Shown here in pieces: positions 24,549 to 37,528 of a stretch of 64,000 nt of DNA. How positions within the stretch are numbered: position 1 is the stretch's first letter; each line of letters begins with the position of its first letter. The translations under genes and the position numbers were made by a program. The notes under the pieces were generated by a model that saw nothing but the letters and a program-made list of their open reading frames with translations, did not search any database and was not told the DNA's origin. Source of the DNA: Quillaja saponaria (lineage: Eukaryota; Streptophyta; Magnoliopsida; Fabales; Quillajaceae). The stretch lies in the NCBI GenBank assembly GCA_029379385.1, contig CM055608.1:30978548-31042547 (forward strand), written 5' to 3'.

Positions 24549-26547
24549 ATGAATCGTTGTTCGTTTGATCTCGGGAGGAAGATGGTTGGTTAGGCAATTC
24601 TGTACGGAAACGTCGCAGGTGGTGGAGGCGCAGGGTGCGGACGCCGGTGAAATAGGAAACACTATATGGGAAGTTGTCGGCGCTGGTAACAACAGGAGGA
24701 ACCGTGTCCCAGGCTTTAAGTCAGTATATTATGGAAGGAAAGCCGTCAAGAAAACGAGCTCGAGAAGTGCATCAAGATATTCCGCAAGTACCGGAATTTC
24801 CAGCCCGCCCTTGAGGTTTCTGCTCTTCTCTGTTCTGTTCTGTCCCTATAAATTCTTATAACTTCCATTGTAAATTTATTTAGGTTGAGTTATTGAATTG
24901 TGGCCAATAGTTGTTGTTGTTGTTTTTTTTTTTCTTTTTTTCACCATTCTAACTGCTATGTATCAAATTCCAAATGATCTTAAATGACATTGCATTTGAT
25001 AAATTCATGAACTGGAAGACAATACATTTTAGTGATTAAGATAAACTAGTGGATGAATTATTATACTAAATAAAAGTTTGTACTTTAATATCGTTGCTTA
25101 AATTAACTAGTGCAAATTGTATCTTGTTTTTGGGTTTTTTTTGTTGGGGAGGGTGGTGATGATGGTTTGTGATTCTATCATTTAAAGCTTTGTAATTATT
25201 TTTGCTGATTTCCATTGGAATATCGAATTTGGAAGTGGAATTATTAATGCTGTTCTTCTCCAATGGAGAGTATAACGAAGAATGGATTAATGAATTTCAC
25301 TCTCTATAAGTTATTTCTGTGCAGATATTGGACTGGATGTAGATGAAGAAAATCAACTACTCATCTGCCGAGTTTGCATTATGGATAGACCTTATATCCA
25401 AAACCAAAGGAGTAGCTGCAGCTGAAAATTATTTCAATCATCTTCCTCCATCTTCCAAAAACCAAATGCCATATGGAGCTCTTTTCAATTGCTATTGCAA
25501 GGAAATTATGTCAGACAAGGCATTTGCTCTTTTTAAGAAGATTAAAGAATTGAACTATCTATCACCTCTAGCCTTTAACAATTTGATGTCCTTATATATG
25601 AGAATGAGCCAGCCTGAGAGGGTGCCTTCTCTAGTAGATGAAATGAAGCAGAGGAATATTCCATTGAGCAACGTTACCTGTAGCATCTGGATGAACAGCT
25701 ATGCATCTTTAAATGATATTGAATGCGTAGAAAGGGTCTACGAGGAGATCAACAAAGAGGACAACGACAAGGTAAGTTGGAACACATACAGTAACCTTGC
25801 CACAATCTATGTAAAGGCTGAACTTTTTGAAAAAGCCGAGTCAACTCTTAAAAAGCTCAAGGAAGAGATGAAACCCCAGGATCGTGACGCTTATCATTGC
25901 TTGATTAGCCTCTATGCTGGAACTTATAATCTAGATGAGGTTCATAGGGTTTGGAAGTGTTTAGGTCATCCACTAGCATCACCAACTTGAGCTATCTTAT
26001 TATGTTCCAGGCCCTTAGTAAGCTTAAGCATGTTGTGGGTTTGACAATATGCTTTAAGGAATGGGAATCTTCTTGCTACTATTATGATATGAGATTACCA
26101 AATGTTGCCATAAGTACTTACCTGAGTCAGGGTTTTCGCCAAGAAGCTGAAAGGGATCCTTGAGAATGCTAGTAAGAGGACCAAAGGACCTTTCTTTAAG
26201 GCTCAGGAAATGTTTATGAATTCCTTCTTTAAATCCTGTCAGGTGGAACTTGCCCTCAATCATCTGGATGCAGCAGTATCAGAAGTCAAGGATGATGAAT
26301 GGTGTCCATACCAAAAAAATGCTTTTTTCGGTTATTTTGAAATGCAAAGGATGTTGATGGTGCGGAAGAGTTTTTCAGCATTCTAAAGACTTTTGGTTGT
26401 CCGAGTTCCGATTTTTACCATTTGGTGCTTAAGACTGACATTGCTGCTGACAATTCAGCTCTTGAAATGTGACAACGGTTGAAGGATGATAATGTTGAAA
26501 TCAACTGTGAACTTGAGAAGTTGCTTGGAAGAGGTTGTCCAGAATAG
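24549..26547 (+). pseudogene. P-class PPR protein pseudogene (mitochondrial-type, At2g20710-like)
   Basis: Two exon-like blocks, 24549-24815 and 25325-26547, around a GT-AG intron. Pieces of one protein appear in several frames: ISGGRWLVRQFCTETSQ, then TLYGKLSALVTTGGTVSQAL, then NELEKCIKIFRKYRNFQPAL, then a 215-codon PPR block from about 25343 (KKINYSSAEFALWIDLISKT onward), then TNLSYLIMFQALSKLK, KRTKGPFFKAQEMFMN and CELEKLLGRGCPE. Lesions: frame breaks near 24565, 24650, 24741, 25960, 26145 and 26300; TAG at 25340-25342; TGA at 26470-26472. Intact relatives are RNA-binding PPR proteins imported into mitochondria. The intron shows it is not a processed copy. With this many breaks it is very unlikely to be translated as a whole. 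Confidence 0.85.
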
Positions 26548-27394
26548 ATTTAGTACGCACAGCTGCTCTATTTGCAGCTTGTGCGAGCGGTATCCTCCTC
26601 GCTATGCTATGTTTTTCTTTATTGTCCTACCAATTGGTTAGAACTAATTCTCATCTTATAAGCCCCTTGTTTTAAATCATCTTATACAGTTACTTGCAAA
26701 CATAGAGAGCTGTGTCATTAAGCTTCAAATCCTTTGGAAGGCGAAGTTTTCTATTCGCTATCATTCATTTCAGATGCAAATTTCCTTTACGATAGTTTTC
26801 CACAAAATTTGCTGTTGGACTAAGAAAGTTTTGCCAATTGGTAAAAAACTATTAAATTAGGTAAATGACAATTTATTCAAACTTTTGTGGGACATTATGC
26901 CTTGAGGAGAGAGAAAACTATTGCCAGGTTCCACGGATTAAAGATCTGACCACCTGTTTTGATATTTAATTGAGCATCATAGAAACCGATTGAAGACGTA
27001 CAAATTATAGGAAAATCAAACATCGTATATTATAAGGATATAAACTGGAGAATATTCCATAGAAAAAACAACCTCCATTCTTGTTATGCTGCAAAATTAC
27101 ATCTGATTAAAAATATCAAGATAAATGCACAACTTTAAGCTTAATGTCTGAAGAATACCCACCCCCGATCCTCCAAACCCCAACTGGAAAAAAACATGGG
27201 AGATTTTTGTAAACCTTTACCAGCCATAACAAGCAATAATCAAAACAAGTTGATACTTGAGCTCTTCCAGTGAAAAATCCCAGGGTGAAATGCCAAAACT
27301 GCATCATGACATCGGTGGCAAATATTGGCTACAGTACCCTGGACATATTATCTGAAAAGTATGAAAGCAGTATTGCTCTTCGTTTGTGCAGTCT
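26548..27394. other. intergenic region
   Basis: Lies between the PPR pseudogene and the 3' end of the cyclophilin gene. Nothing recognisable beyond the presumed 3' UTR of the cyclophilin gene. Confidence 0.6.
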
Positions 27395-30300
27395 TCAGAC
27401 CCTCTGTCTGAGAGTGACGTCAGTAATCCTGATAGAAATTTTGGGCTGATAATGTGCATCTGTATCAACTTCTTCAATTTCCTGGATTGGAACAAGGTTG
27501 TATAACAATAGAATCAACATTGAGCATGGCCATTTGCAAGTATCTTGCAGGGATAGTTGGTGACAGTATCAAATAGATTAAGAATATTATCCATTGAAAA
27601 AGGAAAATCAATGCTAGTTAATGTTTATAGCATATTTTCTACAAGTATGTGCTACTTCAGAGTATCAAAAGTCGACTGTTAGCATGGCATTCCAATGATC
27701 CTTCTAGTACTCCATTTTTCTCTGTTCTTTCTTGTTTTATTTATTGAGTAAATTACTAGAACTTCCTCTGAATTTTGTTCAAATTACATAAGCCTTCGTG
27801 AATATTGCAGAATGACAATAACAAAACGTAATTAATCTATTATACAAAATGAGTACTCTTAATTTTTTGGTGGTCTTAGAAATAGTATGGAGGTAGTGTA
27901 AACTGTAATGTCAACACAAAGTAGTTTGAGAAATCTAATGTTCTTTATTTCTTTCCTTTCAGAAGTATATATAGAGAGCGAGAGGAAGAGAAACATAATC
28001 ATTAGTTAGAACAAGCAACATGCATGACCTTGCTTATATGTCAGAGAGAATAAATTCTGAGTCAATTGCCAAGTAACAAACTTTAGAAAGATGCAGACTT
28101 TTTTCTCTCTTGGAAGAAGACCAAAAAATGAACTAGAAAAAGGGAGCAAGTTTGTATAAACATAAAAGTTAAAAGCAGAAATTCTGTCACCTGAACAACA
28201 TCCTCTCCCTTGATGACGCGTCCAAACACTATAAGCTTCTCATTAAGATCTGGGATGGGCGCAGTTGTAATAAAAGTTCAAATCCTTTGTGATCATGTTT
28301 ACCCTTGGAAGTTCCAAGCATAAACGCCTCGTGCTTAAAACTGGTTAAACATTAGAAAAACTACTTGTCGGAAGAAACTGATGAAACATAAACTATTACA
28401 CTATCCCTAGGAAGGTAAATGAGCATCAACAAGATTATGATGACTTCGCTAATAATTTGATGTGAGAGCTGAATACCTCGTATGAAGTTGATTATAATGC
28501 TTTCCTCTCAATGTCCAATCTTCTGTAGCTCCTAACCATTGGTTATCCCCTGCCTGAATCACATAATGCTTAATTACACAATGAAAAAGCATCCCCTTGA
28601 AGTGTCCCTTTTGGCTGCGAAATTGATGTATTTTAGACACCATCAACAATCAGGGAAGATTCATTCAATTACAATGTTAACTGAGTAGTTGACAACATAT
28701 AAATTGACATCACAGATACTAAAACATGAACCATTTCTTACAACAATCTGGTGGTTTTTGAAGTTTCTCCTGCATTTCCATGCTCAATCCATATATGTTG
28801 GAATTTGTGGGCATCAAACATGAATCAATTATCAACTTAGACTAAAACATTTAGCAGAAAGATATTATGAATGTTTTTGCGTATTAACTAAACACATTTT
28901 AATAAAAAGAAACTTTATGTTTGTAGTGCAGAAAACCGCACAACCTTGAAATAAAACCTTCAATCTCACAGCCTACCCCAATAATCAGCAAAAAAATTCT
29001 TAAGAAATACATTCAGAGGTATCATCAGAATTTAAATCCTGAAAATGTACTGCCTTAGTCCCAAAATAATGTCGTCCATTCTATTTTAAGTTGTCCCAAA
29101 ATAATTGTCCACTTCCAAAAATGAATGGTTATTAAATGACAAGTTTTCAATAAAACCTTCCAAGAATATTTTAAAATGGTAATATAGACATATCGCATTC
29201 TGATTATTGCAATTAATGAGGTTGTCTAGAAACCTGTGATTTTTCAAAGAGGACAATAATTTTGGTATGGAGGGAGTAATTCACTACATTCAACATGTTC
29301 ATATATTGGGTCAAAATATGCTGCCGCCTACAATATCAACTCCGGGAAAAATACAATGGTTAACATTTCAACAAAAGGACCATAAAATAAACAATGCATA
29401 TAGTTAAAATTCTATTCATGAAATTCACCAAGTAACCTGAATAAGTCAATCTTTACATCACACACTACACTAGAGCAATGATTGAATATAACTTTTTACT
29501 CTAAACATCCACCTAACGTCACTCCTCTCTTTCTGAACTTACTTTTTTCTTCTGTGCCACTTAGGATCAAAACCCCAACAAACTGTATAGATTCGTTCTT
29601 ACTCCTCTGCGAGCCCAAAGTACAAGTATCACAAATGGAAACAAAGTGAACTGTGTGAATGAGCGGATCATCATGGGGATTAATAGTAAGATAAAAGAAG
29701 CCTCTTATTGTATACTATGCAGAAGGTACAGACTACAGACCGTATAAGTGTCAATCCTAGTACTTACCTTAAGTCAATGAATTCGTCGACAACTTCAGGA
29801 GAACTTTCCTTATAAAGTTCTACTGTTATAGGGCCTTTAGATGTATTTAAAACCTATTATTAGAAAACAAACAATAACAATGTTAAAAATTGAATTCATA
29901 TGTGGATATCATTGAAAGAAGCAGTCAGAAATAATTTAATGGAAAAAAACTAAGATTAAGTTTGATATTTCATTGTGAGCTGATATCTTAGATCTGCAAT
30001 ATCAAAAGAACATTGCAGCCTGTTCTGGATGGAAAAACTTACAGCATATCCAGGGAGGTCGGATTTCTTTGGGTCCACGAAAGCATTCTCACCCTATAGC
30101 ACATGGAAACCAACCTATTAAGAACTTCTCCAGGTGTCCAGAAAAATCCTAGCTTGAAATATACGTCAACAATCCTTTAGTTACACACAGCTAGACATGG
30201 CAGCACACCGCATTAAGAAAAAAGTAACATTTGATAATACTACTCGATTTCTAGTCAAGATCAAATAGAACGCAAAAAAGAATACAAAACAATACCTTAG

Positions 30301-30773
30301 AAACTGAAATGTCATGCTCTGTTGGGAACTGTGACCTGAATGAAAACGGACAATCAGTTCTTAGCCAAAAAATGATTCTTTCCATGGCTATATGAATATA
30401 AAGTTCAAATATCAATCACAAAAATTGGGAGATCTTAATAAACTTAGTGGAATTGAAGCCTATGCAATTTCAGTTTGGGTATTCCATAGCTTTGCATTAC
30501 TGCACCAGTTTTCCTTCCGAAACAGTCTTAAGTTTTACTCTGAATGTCTTCAACTCTTTTCCACATAATCCTAGACTTGTGATTTTTCACTTTGTACAGT
30601 ACAGACTAAAATATTACAAACCTTTGGGACCAATGTCTATATGTAGCAACTAGGAAAAACCCAAATACGACGACAATCAAGCTGTAAAGAACAATAGTCA
30701 CGGCACTGGTGCCAGCAGGTCCTTTCTTCTTTTTGCTTTGTTGTAGCAAAGTTTGAGGTTTGATCCTTGCCAT
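27395..30773 (-). CDS. CYP21-4: membrane-anchored cyclophilin, CYP21-4 type (one frame break)
   Basis: Seven exons: 30773-30622, 30335-30296, 30093-30043, 29853-29768, 28614-28477, 28340-28191, 27481-27395; about 234 residues. The short basic N-terminus (MARIKPQTLLQQSKKKKG) is followed by one membrane helix, giving a type II membrane protein, then YRHWSQR. The cyclophilin-like domain starts at LPGYAVLNTSKGPITVELYK. Arabidopsis CYP21-4 is reported in the Golgi (from memory). Two residues needed for prolyl isomerase activity are not conserved: the Arg of FHRVI is Cys (FHCVIKHYVIQ), and the Trp of the substrate pocket is Leu (APIPDLNEKLIVFG), so activity may be weak or lost, as in relatives. One T is missing from a T run at 28272-28275, just before ITTAPIP, breaking the frame. 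The frame is otherwise conserved. A 5' UTR intron (31388-30821) is likely. Confidence 0.87.
29050..29276. mobile_element. Stowaway-like MITE in a cyclophilin intron
   Basis: A 227-base element flanked by TA at 29048-29049 and 29277-29278. The right end, reverse-complemented, is CTCCCTCCATACCAAAATTA, a classic Stowaway terminus. The left end CTGCCTTAGTCCCAAAATAA is its diverged inverted partner. The interior is non-coding. It lies in the fourth intron of the CYP21-4-like gene (29767-28615). Confidence 0.8.
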
Positions 30774-30820
30774 CAAGCCTAATCTTCAGTTTCAAGGGCT
30801 ACTACGAGTTCCCAGTTCCT

Positions 30821-31480
30821 ACAAAAATAGCAAGACCTCAAATTAACCACCCAAAGAACAAATTAAAAAAAATAGGAACTACTAAAACGTAATCAGCAAA
30901 AAAAAATTCTCCAAACCCGTGAATTTATAAACATACAGTAACTACCAACTGATTTGAGTGGTTTGCAATTCCGGGTGCCTTGAAAGATATCAATTTCAAA
31001 TTTTATAAGAAATTCCAATCTGTTGCAACAAAAATGCACGCAACAACTCAAAGCTTTCTAATTTAAGGGTCTCTGATGGCTTCTTTCCGGCAAAAGTTCT
31101 TTTCCTCTAAAAAAAGTTGCATCTTAAATCCAATTCTGCAATTTTTATTTTATTTTTTGGTGCAAGACGGGGCCAATTCTGCAATTCAAACAGTCTTAAA
31201 AGTTACAAATGACTTTAAAATTAAGATCCAACAGACAAGGAGGGACAGTTAAATCCACAGATTTTGTATGTAGAAAGGGGAAATAGAAAACGATAATTCA
31301 ATTTTCTTTTTTCTTTTAGAGTCTATATGAATCTGCATCCATTAAATCCGACTAACAGGAAGTGCAGTCAATTGAAAGAGAAGCTTACCTTGGACGGAGG
31401 ACAAACGACCAACCACCTCGGATCGTCAATTAGGGAAAGGAAATGAATAAAGCTGGTGAAGAAGGAAATCAGGAATTTCG
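30821..31480 (-). other. 5' UTR exon and intron of the cyclophilin gene
   Basis: A donor on the minus strand (CGTCCAAG then GTAAGCTTC, exon end about 31389) pairs with an acceptor (TTTTTGTAG then GAACTGGG) at about 30821, 48 bases ahead of the ATG at 30773. This gives a non-coding first exon of roughly 31389-31480. The transcription start is not visible. Confidence 0.5.
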
Positions 31481-32668
31481 CTACTGTAGAAGTCGAATGG
31501 GCCTGTTTACCCAGCAAGAATATAATAAGGCAAGGGCCCAATTTTTTCGGATGAACAAGGCTTTATATCCCAGCAAATCTTTTTTTTTTTTTTTTCGAAT
31601 GAAAAATAAAATAATATAGCATATCACAATTTCAGATAAACATTTACAATAGTGAGAAATTTGGCTAAGTAAATGATTAAATCATTTAAACATTCGAGAG
31701 AAAATTAATTGAGTTGTGATGATTTCAATTGAAATCATATAAACATGTATAATTAAGAAATTGAGAGTATATCACCTGAGAGTATAACAATTTTAATTTA
31801 CTAAAAAAATGTACAAATCAATTAAGACTAAGACTGAGTATGAAACGAATTTTAGTTCAAAATTTATAAAAGGTGCAAAATTGAAAAAAAATTTAGATGT
31901 GTATGTGACAATTTTAGGTTAAAATATGTAAACATCCACTGATTGGGAGAAAATTGACAGAGTATATGTCAACTTATGTTCAAATTATTAAACAGTCACA
32001 ATTGAGAGAAAAATTGACAGAGCATGTGTCGGATTTCAGTTCATATTATTGAAACATGCAAATAAAATGATTGTAGTTCAAACTAGATGAACATACATAA
32101 TCTGAATTATCGAGTTTATTATTATATGAGTAATTGTTATAAACTTAAATTGACTAATTTTATAATTATATCAGCTAGTTGTTATATTGAAATACTAAAC
32201 ATTAGATGGAAATATATGAAAATAAGATTTAGAACTCCTTAACAAAGACATTAAGAATTAGAATGTCTTGATTTTATAAAATTATATAGACTTACTTACT
32301 ATTTTGGTTCGGATTATCCCATCATTTTCTCTCTTGGTGTCCCTAGTTAGAAGTTTGATAAGGTAAGTTCAGTCATGTGTACGTGTATGCTTTGCAAATT
32401 TACTAATTACGAAATGTTATCACGTACTTTCAACCTGCACAACTTCACGGGCAAGATGGATGTAGGCTTTACAAATTTACTAGTGCTATATTAGCTACTC
32501 CAAAAAAATTGGCCTTGGCATTTACAACTCATAAAGGTGACAATAAACTAACACTTCACAGAGCCCCAGCTGATATTATAATAAAAAAAGGAATGCACAA
32601 AGCAATGAATAGTACAATCCTAGGTAGTACAGACTTGAATAGTACAATGCTAAACCCAAGCAGCTATC
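31481..32668. other. intergenic region
   Basis: Promoter side of the cyclophilin gene and 3' side of the haem-binding protein gene. AT-rich, with no supportable gene. Confidence 0.6.
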
Positions 32669-35600
32669 CTAAAGATTCTCCATTGCTATGAAGGATACAT
32701 TATTGGGTCTGAAAACCCGATATCCGACGAACACAGACAAGCATAAGGAGGCTACAGAAAGTAGAAGGGAGAAAGCACTAGCAACATTCCACGAAGCCAC
32801 TTGGTGCTGACTTGTTCAGTGAAGATGTACCCAGAGATACATCCAAGGGCACCCAATCACAGTTAACAGAGTAATGTCCAGAACCATGCCATGGCTGACC
32901 ATCAACAGGATACCAGAATGCAACTGACATCATACTCAAGCTGCCAATAGTGAACTGAGCATCCTGCAACACCAGGTAACATATACCCTTTTTCATTCAG
33001 CTAGTTGCCACATAAACTATTATTAATCAGGATTTGGTAGTAAAGATAATACAACAGCACTGTTTAACGAGATTAATATTTTTAGGTTCTCTTTTAAGTC
33101 ACAAAACAGGTGTGCCAACATAGTCGCCATATAGTATAGATAATACAACAGCACTGTTTAACAAGATTAATATGTTTAGGTTCTCTTTTAAGTAAACAAA
33201 ACAGGTGTGCCAACAGAGCCGCCATATCTTCTTAGCAAAAAAAAACAGAGTCGCCATATAGTAAGGAACAAAGAAATCAAATATTCACAAGACAAAAAAA
33301 ATGAGCAGCACAAATTCAAACAAACAGGTGGTCTGGCCAAAAACATATGAGTAAGAAACAGAAAGAAACTATAAGAAGCTATTCGGAAAATTATACATAG
33401 ATTCTCAAGCATATAGCAGAGTTCATCACATGACATGCAGAGCTTGTATGCTTGCATCAGTTATTGGATAATAGCTCAATTAATACAAAGCTTATTACTT
33501 CACATTTGTCAAGAACACAACATTATATTTGGGTAAGCAACTTTTCATCCCAGGATAACATTACCAAAAGAAACCAAGAATACCATGCACCTCCGTAAGG
33601 GCTCTTATATATAAGATTTTAAATCCAGCATTAGTGTTTTTTACCTGTTGAAGACGATCCATGGTTCTCAAAGGCCTGGAGAATTCAAAATAGTATGTGC
33701 CCTTTTTCCCATTTTCTGCATATGGACTCTCCTCCTCCACGAAACCTGTCATAAGCAAATATCAAAGTTAGTGTTTTAGAGTAAAAATTGCAAATGTAGT
33801 AAAACATAAAAGAACATATCAGAAGAGGTCAAATACAAGGCACCATACGTCAAGCATAAGTAAATATAAGAAAATAACTTTATGCAAATTTGGTGATGCA
33901 TGAAGCTAACATGGCAACATGTGCCTTATTAATATTCTAAAAGTATTCTTTCCTGGAGAGAATGCCATAAGGAACCATGTTAATTGCCCTTCTATCTTAA
34001 ACTAAAACATTCAAGGTATGACATGTAACAAGATGATCCGACCCTATTTAACCACCAATGATCATATAAATTACAATATATGAAAAGCACTCAGCAAAAT
34101 TAGACATGCATTAAAACCTTAGGACATTAAGAAAATGTTCAAGACATTAGAGATTATGAATATCATTATATGATTGCGTGAAAACATGCATGCTTATATC
34201 ACGTTCATAGACTGTTATGCTCAAAGAGGCCGGTATGTAGGTATACATTCTAAGTTACTTGATGTAAATGATCAGCAGAAAGAAAGGTTTTTAGACGCTG
34301 TCTGCAATAGTTTAGTCTGAAGTGTGCATTTCACTATAAACAATTGATAAATAACAAAATTTTAAATATTGAATTGGTAAAAGGAAAATTTACCCGAGTG
34401 AACTGTGAAGCTATTGTGCCACCAAGCACCTTTCCAGTCATTCTGTCCACTAGAATCATTTGCTAATGGACCCAAAAGAATAAGAAAGAAAATTTCAATC
34501 TTAAATAACTTTATGCAACATTTAAAAAATAGTTTTGGAAATTTATCAAAATTAAAATACTTGGTGGAGGGCAGGTCAAGGGGCATGGACTCAGTTCCAG
34601 ACAATTTCAAGTAGAAAATATTTTGTTCTGTTTCTATTCACAATAAATAAAGACGAAGTATTTTGCTTTTTACCTCTTCAGAAGAGATCATTATGTTTCA
34701 TAATTCATGATTATTACACGACTTTTGTTTCTTTTCTCTTTTAGCATTTATTTGGCCAGACAAGTATTGTCAAATCACAAGCAATTCCAGACTGACAAAG
34801 AGTCTACCAAATCAATATAAAACATCCACCAAGTGTTCATAACCAAGTTTCATAATTCTCAAGATTAAAAGGAAGAAGTTAATTAATCGAATGGTAAATT
34901 CTCTCCACATGAGTTTCTTTAAGGCAATGTCTGTTTTTTCTTTCTGAGAGTACTTTCATGACCTCCCCCTCCCCTCACAAAAAGAAAAAAGAACAGAAAG
35001 ATCTATACAATTTTTTCTCTCTTAGCTGTGAGGTCAAGTCAGTTTCTATTATATCAAATGGGAGCATATTACCAACAACAGGACAACAAACATCATGATG
35101 CAGCATCAAATATGGAAGTGGTGTTTGTGGAGGCAGTAGTGGATTTAGATAGACAGTGACTCTGATGAGGTACTGCTTATTATAGTGGTGGTGGGCCTAG
35201 TGACCCCAATCAATTCAAGTTTCTTTCTAACTATTATAATGATCAGCATGAAAATTCTTAAACTAAAAGATCCAGCTTTAATTTGGCCTATTCCTAAGAC
35301 AAACCCTTTATTCAAGTTAGACAGTTATTTTCTTATTCTCTTATTTGGATGATACTCTCTCCAGGAATTGTTCAAGACATCGTTGAAATGCTCGCCTCTA
35401 ATCAATACGTATTCTGCTTCGATTTTAATAAAGTGGTACCACCAGATTGGAACATGTAGGTGATTTCTAGTATGCAAAAGTTAGGAGAGCGTAATATCAA
35501 TGGCAGTGGGTGAAAATTTTAATATATAATTTCAGCAAATTAAAATGCTATAGCGGTGTAAAATTTAGTTGGGAAGAATGAAGTTTGGAGAAAAGGAAAT

Positions 35601-37528
35601 ATAAGAATCAAACACGTGGAAATCAGTAGTTTGATTTACAGGAAAAATAAGACATTGGAAGAACAGAATAGATCATTAAGGTAAACGTAGTGATTGTTTA
35701 TCAGAGCAAAGTAAGCTAACTGTGTGGTCATTATGATACCTAAGTATTGTCATGTAACTATGTGAATAACAATACTTAGGATGTCTACGGATGTTTTTGA
35801 CATGTTAATTTTACAGAATAGTAATTCAAGATATTTGAACTTTGAAGATCTAAGGAGTTGTGTAAGTTTAAAAGGATTGGAAGGGACCACTAAATGGAAA
35901 GAGGGCTGTTAATTTGAAGATTATTTCTTGAATTCTATGCCACCTTCATGGCTTTGGTTCCTTTCTAATCATTCATTTGGCAGCTAGTGTCTTCTCCTTT
36001 TTCTTTGTGTTCATTAGCGGGATACTTTTCTCATTATATAAATATATTGCATTTTAAAAAAAGAGAAATGGGTGTTAGTTTTCCATATAGATACCTGAAG
36101 GACCAATTCCATCTAAGTATCTACAATGTGGATTCCAGGCATAAACATCAACCAAATGACCAAACCTGTGCAGAAGAAAGACAATGCTAATAATTACATT
36201 AATACATCTGATGGAGAGGATGCTGTATGAGTTTTGTATGCATCAAACATGACAAGATAATTCTAAGAGTCAAGAAAATCAATCGTAATATATCACCTGT
36301 CACCACCATTTCCATCCCTATTATCTATCAGTGTTGCCACCATAAAGCCGTCCCGGAATCGCATTTCCAACAGAGAAGTGCATGATGTCAACTTCGTGAC
36401 CTTTGCAAGTCTTGTTGGTGCAAGTGCTTCTGTCTTCTTTACACCCACCCATCTAATGGCACCAAATTTCCTCAATATCTCATTCCAAAATAAATAAACA
36501 GGACAACTAACAGCAACAAAGATGGCAAACTTTTAAGGAATTCTTCTTTAGAAAACACACACAAAAATCAGACGTGGAGACTCGAGAGGCTAACTTACAT
36601 TATGATAGGAGGCATTCTCTCCAATTTGAAACATGAGAGCAACAGATGGACATTTGTTGCTGTTACTGTATCACAAAAATATACCAATTAAACCCATCTT
36701 TATAGTTATCGTAATCAAGGGATGAAGTTGATTGGAAAATCTCAATCCAATTTAACACACAAAAAAAAGAAAAAAAATAATAACATGGATTATTAACTTA
36801 TGCACCCATCACATGAAAGTTGGAACAAGTATTTAAAACTTATCATGATTTAAACAATAAAGAAAATTACTGTTTCTCCTTTCAATCATTTTGGACAGCA
36901 AACAAAATACCTAAAAAAAAGTTATTGTAAACTTACATAAATTAATGTGAACATTTTAGCTAACTGAAAATCAAGATAATATATCTAAGATCATTCATTG
37001 ACATGATATAGTTTCATTTTCATCTTACGACTTACCCTTTAGAGTAAGCATATTCACCATCAACTTGCAACATAAAGAAAATATCGTGACCATCATGCAG
37101 AGCCTGCATCAAAACCAAACATACCGCATAAAAGTAAGATTATATAAATAATAAAAGGCAATTTACAAAATTACATGTGTAGGGACACAAAAAGCAACAA
37201 TTCCTAATCAAAATTGACAACTGAAGATAACGTAGTACAAAAAGACAATAGCCTTTGATTCAAAGAGTACCTTAACGGTCATCTTTCCGCCTTTGTACTC
37301 ATTTTCAGCATCTCGGTCGAGAGCAGGAAGAAGAGAAAAATCGAACCCATCAATGTCCTTCCAATCGTCGGCATGACCATCGAGAGTAATGAGCCCAGGC
37401 TTGAACTCGGCATCGACTCGGATCTCCGAGTTTGACTCGCAGCTCCACTCACCAGATTCTTCATGAGAGCTGACCCTTCCGATTGATGCGGAAGCCAAGA
37501 CTAACAGCAGAAAGAGCACTCGGAGCAT
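32669..37528 (-). CDS. membrane-anchored protein with ethylbenzene-dehydrogenase-like haem-binding domain (two frame breaks)
   Basis: Eight exons: 37528-37271, 37103-37036, 36665-36599, 36452-36297, 36165-36095, 34462-34394, 33745-33645, 32963-32669; about 360 residues with the frame corrected. Starts with a signal peptide (MLRVLFLLLVLASASIGRVSS). The body shows ITLDGHADDWKDIDGF, HDGHDIFFMLQVDGEYAY, GHEVDIMHFSVGNAIPGR, DVYAWNPHCRYLDGIG, DWKGAWWHNSFTVHSG and YYFEFSRPLRTMDRLQQ, as in the cytochrome c-552/DMSO reductase-like haem-binding fold. It ends in a hydrophobic helix (ASAFSLLLSVASLCLSVFVG), so it is a type I membrane protein of the secretory route. Haem ligation and role are unproven in plants. 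One extra base lies near 36328-36335, before IDNRDGNGG, and one near 32791-32798, before the C-terminal helix. Unless these are errors, the anchor is lost. It lies next to the NOMO relic; I recall the same neighbours in Arabidopsis (At3g62360/At3g62370). Confidence 0.82.
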
